This document shows, in pieces, positions 15,436-24,253 of a stretch of 64,000 bases of DNA. The translations under genes were made by a program, and so were the position numbers. The stretch's first letter is position 1, and every line of letters begins with the position of its first letter. The stretch lies in contig CAWFUJ010000001.1 in the NCBI GenBank assembly GCA_963818985.1, forward strand, positions 124,001 to 188,000, read 5' to 3'. This DNA is from JAFEDN01 sp963818985. Its GTDB lineage: Bacteria > Pseudomonadota > Gammaproteobacteria > Coxiellales > Coxiellaceae. The notes under the pieces were generated by a model. The model was not told where the DNA came from. It was given only the letters and a program-made list of their open reading frames with translations, and ran no database searches.

Positions 15436-17046
15436 TTAAAATGTAAAGGTATAAATTTCTAAGTTAGGGGTTTCAGCAATCAGTTCAACTATTCCAGAAA
15501 TTGGTTGAGGAAATTTCACGAGTACATATAAAGTGTGATTTTGGACTTGCAAGTTTTTTTGGAATTTTCCATTGATAAAAACTTTTACGGTAATTACTTT
15601 ACCCGTTTTGCTACCCATTACTGCAAATACCTTCTGGGCATGAAAATGTAATTTAATGCTGGCATTGTTGGCTTGCGTTTCGATTTTTTCATTTTGGATA
15701 TTCCATTTTCCGCTTAATGCCCAATTGTCTTCAGGCAATGAGGTAGGATAAGTATAATCATTCACTGTGTCTTTTTTCACCGGTTCTGGACTATGAAATG
15801 CATCGGCGCGTTCGTACCCTAAGTATGTTTCCGGAGTGATATTCATCGCTTCGGGTTTTATTGCTTCGATGTTCATTTGATTTAAACCAAGCAAAATACG
15901 AATATTGTTTTCGATAATATCATAATCACCTTCACCAAAATGCGTATAAACCACTTGTCCGTTTTTATCAATTAAATAATCCGCCGGCCAATATAAATTA
16001 TGATAATTTTGCCATGTGACAAATTGATTATCTAATGCGACTGGATATTGAATGTGATCACTTGAAATTGCTTTTTTAACATTTTCAGGTTCTGATTCAA
16101 AATCGAATTCAGGACTATGCACACCGATAATAACTAATCCCTTGTCATGGTAATTTTCATACCATTTATTAACGTCTGGAATCGTTCGTATGCAATTAAT
16201 GCACGAGTAAGCCCAAAAATCGATTAAAACTACATGGCCTTTTAAAGCATTTAAAGTTAATGGCGGTGAGTTAATCCATTCGGTAATTCCCTGAATAGGC
16301 GGAGCTGGATAAGGATTTTTGAGTGGATTAATCAGTTGGTTTGAAGGTTTGAAACTTCTCCCAACATGAGTGAACTGCGGTAGCAAAAAACCCTTCTCAG
16401 TCATAATGACCATGTAGACAACACTTAAAATAATTAACACACCAAATATTTTTCGAATAATTGTCGTATTATTTTTTAAAAAGGATAGTTTGTTCATGAT
16501 CCTTTGGCCGAAAAAAGTAATAATTAGCATAGGAATCCCAACGCCCAAACTAAAACAGAAAATAGTAATCAAACTGTTAAGATTACTTTTTTGAATAATC
16601 GTTTGTACAATAACCGCTGCTAAAATCGGTCCCGCACACGGGGTCCAAATTAAACCAATCAATCCACCAAACATTAACCCATACCAAAAACCACCTTCAG
16701 GTTTGGTAAATGACGCCCCTAATGCACCTATTCGTTGAGTGAGCAAGCTAAACTTTTCAGTTAATTTAGAAGAGAATAAGACACAACCCAAAATAAACAA
16801 AATTGCAAATGAAATATAACGCACAATATTTAAATTTATGCCTGCTATAGCCACCAATTGGCGGGAATAAAAAGTAAAAATAGCAAAGAAAATAATAAAT
16901 CCAACAATAATACCTATAGGCCGTTTTTTACCACCAGTCAGGGAAGCGGAAAGAATGATAGGCAGGATTGGCAATATACAAGGCGAGACGATAAGTGCCA
17001 ATCCTTCGAGAAAAGCCAGTGGAATATTGATCCATTCAATTTGCAT
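15436..17046 (-). CDS. CcdA-thioredoxin fusion, DipZ-like thiol-redox protein
   Basis: A 536-residue inner-membrane protein. Residues 1-220 are a CcdA/DsbD-type membrane domain with about six segments and the paired cysteines in VSPCILPILP (C23) and IWTPCAGPI (about 137), which carry electrons across the membrane. After a linker, a periplasmic TlpA/AhpC-type thioredoxin domain has WAYSCINCIRTIP (CINC motif, about 280-284) and continues to about 400. The last 130 residues form a beta-rich domain as in mycobacterial DipZ. It should deliver reducing power to exported thiol proteins. The single-gene fusion is complete, with no frameshift. The ribosome binding site is weak. Confidence 0.85.
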   Translation of the reverse strand: MQIEWINIPLAFLEGLALIVSPCILPILPIILSASLTGGKKRPIGIIVGFIIFFAIFTFYSRQLVAIAGINLNIVRYISFAILFILGCVLFSSKLTEKFSLLTQRIGALGASFTKPEGGFWYGLMFGGLIGLIWTPCAGPILAAVIVQTIIQKSNLNSLITIFCFSLGVGIPMLIITFFGQRIMNKLSFLKNNTTIIRKIFGVLIILSVVYMVIMTEKGFLLPQFTHVGRSFKPSNQLINPLKNPYPAPPIQGITEWINSPPLTLNALKGHVVLIDFWAYSCINCIRTIPDVNKWYENYHDKGLVIIGVHSPEFDFESEPENVKKAISSDHIQYPVALDNQFVTWQNYHNLYWPADYLIDKNGQVVYTHFGEGDYDIIENNIRILLGLNQMNIEAIKPEAMNITPETYLGYERADAFHSPEPVKKDTVNDYTYPTSLPEDNWALSGKWNIQNEKIETQANNASIKLHFHAQKVFAVMGSKTGKVITVKVFINGKFQKNLQVQNHTLYVLVKFPQPISGIVELIAETPNLEIYTFTF

Positions 17047-17195
17047 AAACTAATTATAGCCGAAGTTTGAGAAGATTGAGTATCAGAGAAGGTTTGTATC
17101 ATGCAAATCTTTCGATTTATAATTAAAATATGGATATCACTACTAACAGCATCCTCGAATATGTTTATCTCAAAAAAACTCAATTAGCTTATGAA

Positions 17196-18287
17196 TTAAT
17201 CATGGGGCGACAATTTAGGGTAATTAATATCTTCCATAGAAATTTTATTGTCAACGCTAGGTATCAAGGCTTGAATGAAACCATGATATAGTAAATTACC
17301 TATTATAGAGAAGAGACTGATATTAGGATCATCAATCTTCCCAGAAATATTTATTTGCGTTGCCGTCGATTTTTGCTCATTATTTTTTAAAATTTTATAT
17401 GCTATTGAAATGGCTCCTTCATAAATCTTTTGTCCTAAATTCGCATTTTTTTCTTCTTCAATTTGTAAATTTTTCACGAAAGGTTTGGCATATCCCTTTA
17501 TTTTCCCACTCGCGGCTGCAGCTTCAAAAAATAAACTAAATGATCCAGATTTAGTTTTTACATTAGTATATTTTTTTAAAAATGAATTTATCTTAGGTAA
17601 TTCAAGTTCTTCGAGTGATGCTTGCACATAAAAAGTCGGTGTTTTAATAGAAGGATTGAATTTTCCTTGAATAACAAAATCTGCATTATCCATAATCTTA
17701 CACTTTAATGACAAAGTTGAAACTAATCCAGTTTTCCTACCGATATTCTGCATATTTTTAAGTGTCATATTGAGATTTTTAAGGTATATATTGAATGGAT
17801 TTCTGACTTGATTATTTTTGAAATAAACTTCGCCATTGTTGACAATAGTCTGGTTAATATCAAGTGGCATTAACGATTTAAAGATTTTTATGCTTTGCTC
17901 GCTAATCTGTATTTGCTGCTTTTTCTTTCCTGGCGCAGAGGTATCAATAATAGTAATGATGGGATGCTGTATATTAATTTTTCCTACAAGTTTACCCTTT
18001 AATAAAGCACTCCAATGGATCGAGAAAGAAATTCTATCTACCTTTAAATAAGGATCTTTGAATTTAAGATCTTTTTTCCATAATCGCATATTAGTAAGGA
18101 CAGATTTACCTTGGAAAAGATATAAATTTAAATCAGAAATTTTGGCATAATACTCGGTTTTTTGGCTAATTTCGGAAGTAACATATCTTAAAGCTGCATA
18201 AGGCAAAGCAATTCGAACAACCATTATTAGCAATATAACTGTAATAATAATGCCAGATTTTCTTCGCCAACTATGATTTTTGACCAT
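17196..18287 (-). CDS. AsmA/DUF748-like envelope protein
   Basis: A 363-residue protein with one N-terminal membrane anchor (IIITVILLIMVVRIALPYAA, about 13-32) and a long periplasmic beta-rich region. The pattern SDLNLYLFQGKSVLTNMRL, DRISFSIHWSALLKGKLVGKINIQHPIITI is that of DUF748/AsmA-like proteins, which are thought to help lipids or lipoproteins cross or sort in the envelope. The segment ISGKIDDPNISLFSIIGN near the C terminus also fits. It is short for an AsmA protein (often 600 or more). It lies upstream of the DipZ-like gene on the same strand, separated by 149 bases. Confidence 0.7.
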   Translation of the reverse strand: MVKNHSWRRKSGIIITVILLIMVVRIALPYAALRYVTSEISQKTEYYAKISDLNLYLFQGKSVLTNMRLWKKDLKFKDPYLKVDRISFSIHWSALLKGKLVGKINIQHPIITIIDTSAPGKKKQQIQISEQSIKIFKSLMPLDINQTIVNNGEVYFKNNQVRNPFNIYLKNLNMTLKNMQNIGRKTGLVSTLSLKCKIMDNADFVIQGKFNPSIKTPTFYVQASLEELELPKINSFLKKYTNVKTKSGSFSLFFEAAAASGKIKGYAKPFVKNLQIEEEKNANLGQKIYEGAISIAYKILKNNEQKSTATQINISGKIDDPNISLFSIIGNLLYHGFIQALIPSVDNKISMEDINYPKLSPHD

Positions 18288-18529
18288 GATTCAATACCGC
18301 CTACTAAATTAAACTTATTATTGAGATCACACTATAATAATAACATAATTTATGTACTATATCTGCTGTGTTCTATATTTTTTTAACAAATTAAATAATA
18401 GTTTATTTAATTTGTTAAAAAAACAAAAATATTATTGATTATCAAATTAAGGTATGTTAATCTAAACCTGACTCTAGAGAAAATTTATAAAAAAGCATTC
18501 AAATGCTAGTGGAATAAGGAGTAGTTTAT

Positions 18530-18631
18530 ATGAATTCCATATTTAAATTTTTCTGTAACGGTGCATTTTTATCAGTCTGTATTTTTTTACCTCCCTACTA
18601 TTTATATTCAGCTTTCAAATTTAAAACTTAA
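18530..18631 (+). CDS. 33-residue small membrane peptide
   Basis: A short frame, MNSIFKFFCNGAFLSVCIFL followed by PPYYLYSAFKFKT, preceded by AATAAGGAGTAG, a strong ribosome binding site seven bases before the ATG. It has one hydrophobic segment (about 5-20) and a basic tail. It lies 59 bases upstream of the ferritin-like gene and may share its transcript. Small membrane peptides of this kind often act in stress responses, but no family is recognised. Confidence 0.45.
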   Translation: MNSIFKFFCNGAFLSVCIFLPPYYLYSAFKFKT

Positions 18632-18690
18632 CTTTCCTTGGTTTTGTATAAGGCATTAAAAAAACTTTTACTTAATTAAGGAGGACCGAG

Positions 18691-19158
18691 ATGACTACTT
18701 TAGTGGGTAAACAAAATGATTTTTCCGAAGCTTTATTTTCCTTATGTGAATTGGATTTTGATGCACTAGAAGCATATGAAACTGCTATAAGCCTTTTAGA
18801 AAATGAAAATTATAAACAACAGTTGCGAAAATTTAAGGAAAATCATGAACGTCATATTATCGATCTGCGGAGTATTTTATTGGCAAAAATGAATAAAGCA
18901 CCTCATTCTCCCAGTATGAAGCAATGGTTAACTAAAGGGAAAGTCGTATTGGCTAATTTGGTGGGGGATGAAATGATTTTAAAAGCAATGTTAACGAATG
19001 AAGAAGACACTAATACCGCTTACCAGAGAATGTATCAAAGAGCTGATAAGTGGCCAGAGGCTGAAAATATTCTCCAGAAAGGTCTAGCAGACGAAAACGG
19101 TCATAAGAAATGGCTCGAAAATATTTTGAAAAGTTCTATTGTGACCTCTGGAGACTAG
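18691..19158 (+). CDS. Ferritin-like four-helix protein (DUF2383/PA2169-like)
   Basis: A 155-residue soluble helical protein. Acidic and histidine residues fall at the spacing of a ferritin-like bundle: CELDFDALEAYETAI, FKENHERHIIDL, TNEEDTNTAYQRM and ADENGHKKWLENIL. The length and pattern fit the PA2169/DUF2383 family, which is of unknown function and often linked to stress or stationary phase. AATTAAGGAGGACCGAG before the ATG is a very strong ribosome binding site. It leads a run of small stress-type genes up to 21033. Confidence 0.7.
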   Translation: MTTLVGKQNDFSEALFSLCELDFDALEAYETAISLLENENYKQQLRKFKENHERHIIDLRSILLAKMNKAPHSPSMKQWLTKGKVVLANLVGDEMILKAMLTNEEDTNTAYQRMYQRADKWPEAENILQKGLADENGHKKWLENILKSSIVTSGD

Positions 19159-19209
19159 AGGCGCTATTAATATTTTAATAGCTTCATTAACTATGCTAGG
19201 AGAAAAAAA

Positions 19210-20094
19210 ATGAGTTATGAAAAACAATATCGATCAGAAGAAAATAATCGCAATTTAAGCCGCTCAGAAGCAGGTCAATTGGGTGGTTTAGCAAGCGCTC
19301 GGGGTCGCCGTCGCAAAAAACAGGATGATGATTATCATCAAAGTCATAGCACGAATGGTCATTATGATTATGACGAAAAAGAGGACGATGCTGGTAAATA
19401 CAGAGGCAGTTCAGGTAACGATAGTCAGTTTCGCAGAAGCCACGATGATATTTATGGGCAACAGAATGATGGCAGACAGAGAGGTGGTTCAGCGAGCAGT
19501 CGCAGGAATCAAGATGAGGGTTATTATCAAGAGAATCGCGGCTTTAATAATGACTGTAATGAGGAAGATGATAGCAGACATAGAAGCGTTTCAGCGCGCA
19601 ACCAGGGTAGGCAAAGCAGAAATCAAGATGATGATTATAGGCCACAAGCTCGTAGGAATAGCCCTCGTGATTACGACGACCAAGAAAATGATAACGGCCG
19701 AATGAGTCATTCAGAAGGAAGCCGCATGGGTGAGCCAGCTAATGGTCGGAGTCGCCATAGCAGAAGTTTCGACGATAATTATTATCAAGAAAAGCGCAGC
19801 TACGATAACGATTATGAAGAGGAAGGTGACGGCAGACGTCGAGGCAGTTCAGCAAGCAGTTGTGGTAACCCTCAGCATTATGCAGCTGAAAATGACGACG
19901 ACTATGATGATGAAGAAGATGGTAGACGACATAGCAGTTCAGGGAGCAATCGTAGCCATTCCATTCGTGAAAATGATGACAGAAACACCATGAGTCGAAG
20001 AGAAGCAACGCAGACACGCAAAAAAGAAGATCCTAATACTTTTATGAGAGAAGACAAAAGAGGAAGCCGATCAAAAAGAAATAAAAGTGAGTAG
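19210..20094 (+). CDS. Disordered, highly charged protein with KGG-like N-terminal motif
   Basis: A 294-residue protein dominated by Asp, Glu, Arg, Ser, Asn and Tyr, with no hydrophobic core and no membrane segment. The start of the protein (LSRSEAGQLGGLASARGRRRKK, in two halves around residue 25) resembles the KGG/Con-10 stress motif. The rest has loose repeats of about 45-60 residues of the form GSSASS...N-D-YYQE-R-...DYEEE-DGR, with the DNA similarly repetitive (19480-19960). It is likely intrinsically disordered. GCTAGGAGA precedes the ATG. The gene is 51 bases downstream of the ferritin-like gene and probably in the same transcript. A protectant or nucleic-acid-binding role is possible but unproven. 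Confidence 0.65.
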   Translation: MSYEKQYRSEENNRNLSRSEAGQLGGLASARGRRRKKQDDDYHQSHSTNGHYDYDEKEDDAGKYRGSSGNDSQFRRSHDDIYGQQNDGRQRGGSASSRRNQDEGYYQENRGFNNDCNEEDDSRHRSVSARNQGRQSRNQDDDYRPQARRNSPRDYDDQENDNGRMSHSEGSRMGEPANGRSRHSRSFDDNYYQEKRSYDNDYEEEGDGRRRGSSASSCGNPQHYAAENDDDYDDEEDGRRHSSSGSNRSHSIRENDDRNTMSRREATQTRKKEDPNTFMREDKRGSRSKRNKSE

Positions 20095-20107
20095 TTAGGA
20101 ATGACAA

Positions 20108-20156
20108 GCTAAGTGGATAACGGTTGGTTTAAAATACTAACTGCTATCCACTTAGC
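20108..20156. repeat. 12-bp inverted repeat (hairpin) after the disordered-protein gene
   Basis: GCTAAGTGGATA (20108-20119) and TATCCACTTAGC (20145-20156) pair perfectly, with a further short pairing GTTGGT/ACTAAC inside the 25-base loop. No clean T-run follows, so it may be an RNA-processing or weak termination hairpin between two genes of the same direction. Confidence 0.5.
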
Positions 20157-20199
20157 AAGTTTTCAAGTTTATGAATTACTATTTTATAAGGAGAAAATT

Positions 20200-21033
20200 A
20201 TGAACTTTAATTCTTTAGAAAATAGCAAAGTTTCCGGAATGCAGTCCTGGCAATATAAAAGAATTTCATGGGCTGCCATCCTCGCAGGCGTTATCACTGC
20301 TTTAGTGGTTGAAGCGTTACTTAATTTGTTAGGTTTAGGTATCAATTTAATATCGTTTATACCAGACAAGGAGGTGCTAACAGGATTAGGCATTGGATCC
20401 ATAATCTGGTTAATTATAGTGAGTATTATAGCCTTATTTATAGCGGGATGGGTTTCCGGTCTTGCATCTGGCAAACACACCAATATATCAGGTGCTCTAC
20501 AAGGATTTATTACCTGGGCAATGTCGAGCTTGATTGTGTTGTTATTTATGGCTACCACCACGGGGGTAATTGTAGGTGGCGTTACCAGTTTGCTAGCGCG
20601 GGGCTTAAAAAGTGCAGGAGAACTGACTTTAAACCAAAAAGACAATATCGATTTCTTAAAATTACCTGGAATAAATACTATGCAACAAAGATTAAAACCA
20701 GGGATCTCTAAAGAAAAAATATTCAACGATGTTACTGAAGCAGCGCAGTCATACGTGACTGCAGATAATGACCAAGAAAAAGCTAATGCGCGTCAATCTT
20801 TAAGTTCCATCATCTCTGAAAATACAGATTTATCCCCCCAGGAAAGCGAGCAAAAAATAACATATATTGAGCAAAAGTATCAAAAAGTAAAAGAACAGGC
20901 TGAAAAACAAAGCAAAAAAATAAGCAGTTTCATAGGGGGTGCCGCTATTGCTGCTTTTTGCTCCTTTTTATTGAGCGCTATTGCTGGAATAATGGGTGGT
21001 ATCATTGGTTGCCGAAGAAATTCCCAAGCTTAA
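20200..21033 (+). CDS. Membrane protein, PhnA-like/TIGR04086-like
   Basis: A 277-residue protein. The start at 20200 is chosen because TAAGGAGAAAATT precedes it; the frame opens 29 codons earlier without a ribosome binding site. Segments: two N-terminal hydrophobic segments (ISWAAILAGVITALVVEALL, IIWLIIVSIIALFIAGW), then a glycine-rich pair (GALQGFITWAMSSLIVLLF, TGVIVGGVTSLLARG), a charged cytoplasmic or periplasmic helix region (about 145-240), and a last segment (AAIAAFCSFLLSAIAGIMGGIIGC). The N-terminal RISWAAILAGVI pattern is typical of a family of small bacterial membrane proteins labelled PhnA-like. Function unknown. Confidence 0.65.
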   Translation: MNFNSLENSKVSGMQSWQYKRISWAAILAGVITALVVEALLNLLGLGINLISFIPDKEVLTGLGIGSIIWLIIVSIIALFIAGWVSGLASGKHTNISGALQGFITWAMSSLIVLLFMATTTGVIVGGVTSLLARGLKSAGELTLNQKDNIDFLKLPGINTMQQRLKPGISKEKIFNDVTEAAQSYVTADNDQEKANARQSLSSIISENTDLSPQESEQKITYIEQKYQKVKEQAEKQSKKISSFIGGAAIAAFCSFLLSAIAGIMGGIIGCRRNSQA

Positions 21034-21059
21034 AATGAAATTTAAAATAATAAACTAAA

Positions 21060-21120
21060 AATGAGACGATAGGAGTTCTCTATTTACATCACATCTCTCA
21101 TTCTAGCTTGTCGTCTCATT
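21060..21120. terminator. Probable bidirectional hairpin between convergent genes
   Basis: AATGAGACGA (21060-21069) pairs with TCGTCTCATT (21111-21120) across a 41-base loop. It lies between the convergent membrane-protein and TPR genes and overlaps the TPR gene's stop codon. The long loop makes it weak as a classic terminator. Confidence 0.4.
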
Positions 21121-22678
21121 GATAAAAGAGCAAACTTGGCGGAGGGTTTGAGAAACTTTCGGTATCATTTGCGATCGATGTATTAAACACAGTCGTTACG
21201 TCTCTTATTTCAGCTAATTTTTCTTCGGTTGAGATAATCCCTAAATCAATTAGAAAATTTTTGATATAATCTACACGCACGAGGGTTAGGGTATTAACTC
21301 CCAATTTTAACTTATTTTTTAGTTTATCAATTAACTTGATTTTAAAAGGGGGGTATAAATTGATGATGTCCAATAATAAGTTTTGAACCGTATTTATAAT
21401 TACATAATCTTCCGGGTTTAATAAATAATTGTCATGGATTTTTTCTAAAATAAATGAAAATATATTTTTAATTTCGCTATATGGAATTTTACTAGGAATA
21501 TCTATTTCAGCAAAACTAGTTTGTGGATTTATCAGGGATTCTAAATATTTTTTTAATACCCAAGCATATTGTACGAAGGCTAATGGATATGGAAATCCTT
21601 CAACCATGGCTACTCTAAAATCTTCAAGGGCATGGATAAAATCTCCATTCAGGCCATAGGCGATAGCACGTAGATATCTAGGGTAAATATTTACTGAATC
21701 TCCATCAGCGACCATTTCTGTATAACATGCAATAGCTTGTTTAAATTCCAGATTTATTCGGTGTAAATTTGCTTCATTAGTTAATGCATTCTTAATAAAA
21801 TATGCTGCATGAATTTCTGCTGATGTGCCAGATTGGCTGAGTTCATAAAAATCCTGTTTTGCTTGTATCATATACTTTCTTGCTTGGGTTATAGTCTTAG
21901 AGTCTGGTTTAAACTCAGTAGGGTTGCTCACCCGCTCTAGATCTGCTAAAAGCATAAATAATTCGCCTAGGTTTGAATTAATACTCGCACAGTGACAAAG
22001 TTCTTTTGCTTCTTTGGCAATAGCTAAGGCCTTGGTATAATTTTTTTTGGCATTTTGATGTTTCCCGTCGCTGATGTTGGCAAACGCTAGATTATTAAAG
22101 CTATCTGGTAGTAAGGGATAGATGCTCGTACTTATTACTAGATATTTCTCGGCCGAACGTAAATCTCTTTGCTTAAGGAAATAAGTGCTAAGAAGACCCA
22201 ATATCTTTGCGAAGCACTCTAAAAATTGAAATAATACCAAGTGACAAGTTTTTTCATCCATTGGCCCAGTATTAATTATTCCAAAGGATGCAGATAAGCA
22301 AATAATTTCTTTGAAAAATTTTTTTATATTAAAATTTTTTCCATCAATACGTTTTTCTATTTGGTTAATTAAAAAAATAACTGCATTTTTATATTGATTT
22401 TCCAAATTATCGATTTGGCTTTCAAAATCAATATCAAAACCTTGCCTTTTTGCGGCAATATAAATATATTGTATAGCGCGTGACCCTTCAATTTCTTTAA
22501 GTACTTTTAAATAAATATTAATAACGGGTTTGAAATCATGGGTTTTTTGCTCTGCTTCTCTCTCTTCTTCCAGGGCTTTGTCTAAGTCTGGGTGTTTTAT
22601 TTCCGTTCCATCGCGAAGCATAATCCTTATGAAACCAGTATCAGATTTTTGATCTTCCCCAGGAGGTGAATGTTGCAT
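21116..22678 (-). CDS. TPR-repeat protein, unknown function
   Basis: A soluble helical protein of 520 residues counted from the ATG at 22678, which has GGGAG eight bases upstream; an in-frame ATG five codons earlier lacks such a site. The middle (about 155-370) holds tetratricopeptide-like helix pairs, for example LRSAEKYLVISTSIYPLLPDS with FNNLAFANISDGKHQNAKKNY, and FKQAIACYTEMVADGDSVN. TPRs are protein-binding scaffolds. The N-terminal 100 and C-terminal 140 residues match nothing I recognise. No signal peptide or membrane segment. It could be a secreted scaffold protein, given the neighbouring effector-like genes, but no direct evidence exists. Confidence 0.65.
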   Translation of the reverse strand: MQHSPPGEDQKSDTGFIRIMLRDGTEIKHPDLDKALEEEREAEQKTHDFKPVINIYLKVLKEIEGSRAIQYIYIAAKRQGFDIDFESQIDNLENQYKNAVIFLINQIEKRIDGKNFNIKKFFKEIICLSASFGIINTGPMDEKTCHLVLFQFLECFAKILGLLSTYFLKQRDLRSAEKYLVISTSIYPLLPDSFNNLAFANISDGKHQNAKKNYTKALAIAKEAKELCHCASINSNLGELFMLLADLERVSNPTEFKPDSKTITQARKYMIQAKQDFYELSQSGTSAEIHAAYFIKNALTNEANLHRINLEFKQAIACYTEMVADGDSVNIYPRYLRAIAYGLNGDFIHALEDFRVAMVEGFPYPLAFVQYAWVLKKYLESLINPQTSFAEIDIPSKIPYSEIKNIFSFILEKIHDNYLLNPEDYVIINTVQNLLLDIINLYPPFKIKLIDKLKNKLKLGVNTLTLVRVDYIKNFLIDLGIISTEEKLAEIRDVTTVFNTSIANDTESFSNPPPSLLFYQ

Positions 22679-22901
22679 TTCTATAACTCCCATATATAAT
22701 ATTTTTTTGGTCTACATTCCAATGATCACTAAAGTCTGTTAATTTCATATTATATTTTTACCAAAGTCAAGGATAAGGGCAATCCTCACAACCGGTGAAA
22801 TTGCATATTTAATCTAAAAATATCTATTTAAATTGTTCTTTTTAACTATGCTATATTTACAATAGTGTTATCAGAAATATCTAATTGAACAAGGGGATAA
22901 A

Positions 22902-23144
22902 ATGATGAAAATGAATATAATTAAAAGTATTGCTTTAGTTTCGGTTTTAAGTGTGGCTGCTTTTAGCAGCGCACAAGCTTATTATGTGGCAGGCCATGGT
23001 CGCACTACGTGTTATTACCACAATGGCCAACGCGTTTGTGGATACCACCCCAACTATTACACTAACCCTCATTACTACAATTCTTATCAGCGGAAGGGTT
23101 GTGTTTACCGTGGTAATGGCTATTATACTTGCTATCATAGGTAA
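22902..23144 (+). CDS. Small Tyr/Cys-rich secreted peptide
   Basis: An 80-residue exported peptide. A signal peptide (MNIIKSIALVSVLSVAAFSS) ends AQA, and the mature 54 residues are rich in Tyr, His, Asn and Gly with four cysteines in two similar half-repeats (TTCYYHNGQRVCGYH and KGCVYRGNGYYTCYHR), suggesting two disulfides. CAAGGGGATAAA precedes the ATG at 22902. Similar short Tyr/His-rich secreted peptides are common in Legionella and related genera; their role is unknown. Confidence 0.65.
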   Translation: MMKMNIIKSIALVSVLSVAAFSSAQAYYVAGHGRTTCYYHNGQRVCGYHPNYYTNPHYYNSYQRKGCVYRGNGYYTCYHR

Positions 23145-23200
23145 AAAAGTTCACTGTGACTTCGACCGCACCGAGAAGTTGATATGTTTTTGTAGGTTCT

Positions 23201-23245
23201 AAATCCGATCCTCTCGTGGCCTTAACACCGGCTTGGATCGGATTT
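23201..23245. repeat. Perfect 11-bp inverted repeat
   Basis: AAATCCGATCC (23201-23211) and GGATCGGATTT (23235-23245) flank a 23-base loop, 57 bases after the secreted-peptide gene. There is no T-run after it. It may terminate or stabilise that transcript, or be the end of a mobile repeat. The possible GTG start at 23216 of the ankyrin frame lies inside the loop, which argues against that start. Confidence 0.5.
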
Positions 23246-23428
23246 ACGAGGACAAAATCATTTCTAAACTTTTTCCAGGTTCGCAGTCATTGTGACTCTA
23301 GACATTCTTTGCAATATCTAGGAAAATCCTGGTATGAAGACAAAAAATGTCCGCCGCCAAAAAAATTATTTACGCCAAAGCTTATTAGGAAATGTGTTTT
23401 TAAAATTAAAAAAGCAAGGCATATATTT

Positions 23429-24253
23429 ATGAGATTAGTGACAGCCGCCAAAACGGGTAATTTGCCAAAAGTGCAAGAATTCATTAATGATAAGGAATTT
23501 ATCGATCAAACCGACCCAGAAACTGGCAACTCGGCCTTACATGAGGCCGTCAGCCTCAGCCACACTAGATTAGTGGAAGTTTTACTACAAAATAGGGCAA
23601 ACCCCAATCTCACAAATAAAAAACAACAAACCCCTTTGCACCTGGTGAGCAATTCTCAAATTGTTTTTTTATTACATGGAGCGCAGGCAAAATTAGAAAT
23701 AAGAGACGTAGAAGAACACACACCACTTCTACAGGCCGCTCGGTTAGGCATGCTTTCAGCCGTGTGGGCTTTACTGAGGGCAGGCGCTTCAGCGGATAGT
23801 TATGTGAGTTTTCTGCACTCTCAACGAATGACCACTTTATATTATGTCTGTGCGTTTAAAAGCGAAAACGTGGCTCTGCAACTGCGAGTCATCCAATTAT
23901 TGATCGCAATGCAGGTGGATCTCAATGTTCACCCTAAGGGAACATTCCCTCCTATACACACCTTAGCTTTGCAAGAGAATTCTCATCTACGCAAAGATGC
24001 CATCTCTGCTTTATATATGGCAGGCGCAATGGTTCAGATAGCTGAGTTTGAACACCGCTGCCCCTCGCGAAAATCGGCTAGAAAACAAAACCAAACCTCT
24101 TCGCAACAAAAATATGAAATAGCTAAGGGAAGGATAATCGGATTAGCACAAAAAAATATCGCCAGAGCCGTCACTGATTTTTTCCCCGCAATATCAGGCA
24201 CGAAAAAACCTAGTCTTCCTGCAAAATTAGTCAGCCAATATTGTGTACCCTAA
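23429..24253 (+). CDS. Ankyrin-repeat protein
   Basis: A soluble protein of 274 residues from the ATG at 23429; the frame is open back to a GTG at 23216 (345 residues), but that codon sits in a hairpin loop without a ribosome binding site. Ankyrin repeats run from the N terminus: LVTAAKTGNLPKVQEFI, TGNSALHEAVSLSHTRLVEVLLQNRANPN, KQQTPLHLVSN, EHTPLLQAARLGMLSAVWALLRAGASAD, and a weaker pair later. Ankyrins bind proteins and are frequent in intracellular bacteria as host-directed effectors. The C-terminal 80 residues are basic and unmatched. Its stop codon overlaps the stop of the convergent OTU gene by four bases. Confidence 0.75.
   Translation: MRLVTAAKTGNLPKVQEFINDKEFIDQTDPETGNSALHEAVSLSHTRLVEVLLQNRANPNLTNKKQQTPLHLVSNSQIVFLLHGAQAKLEIRDVEEHTPLLQAARLGMLSAVWALLRAGASADSYVSFLHSQRMTTLYYVCAFKSENVALQLRVIQLLIAMQVDLNVHPKGTFPPIHTLALQENSHLRKDAISALYMAGAMVQIAEFEHRCPSRKSARKQNQTSSQQKYEIAKGRIIGLAQKNIARAVTDFFPAISGTKKPSLPAKLVSQYCVP

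Noticed and set aside
19325..20017. Long alternative frames over the disordered-protein gene
   Set aside because: They arise from the repetitive GAT/AGC-rich codons of the real gene and lack binding sites.
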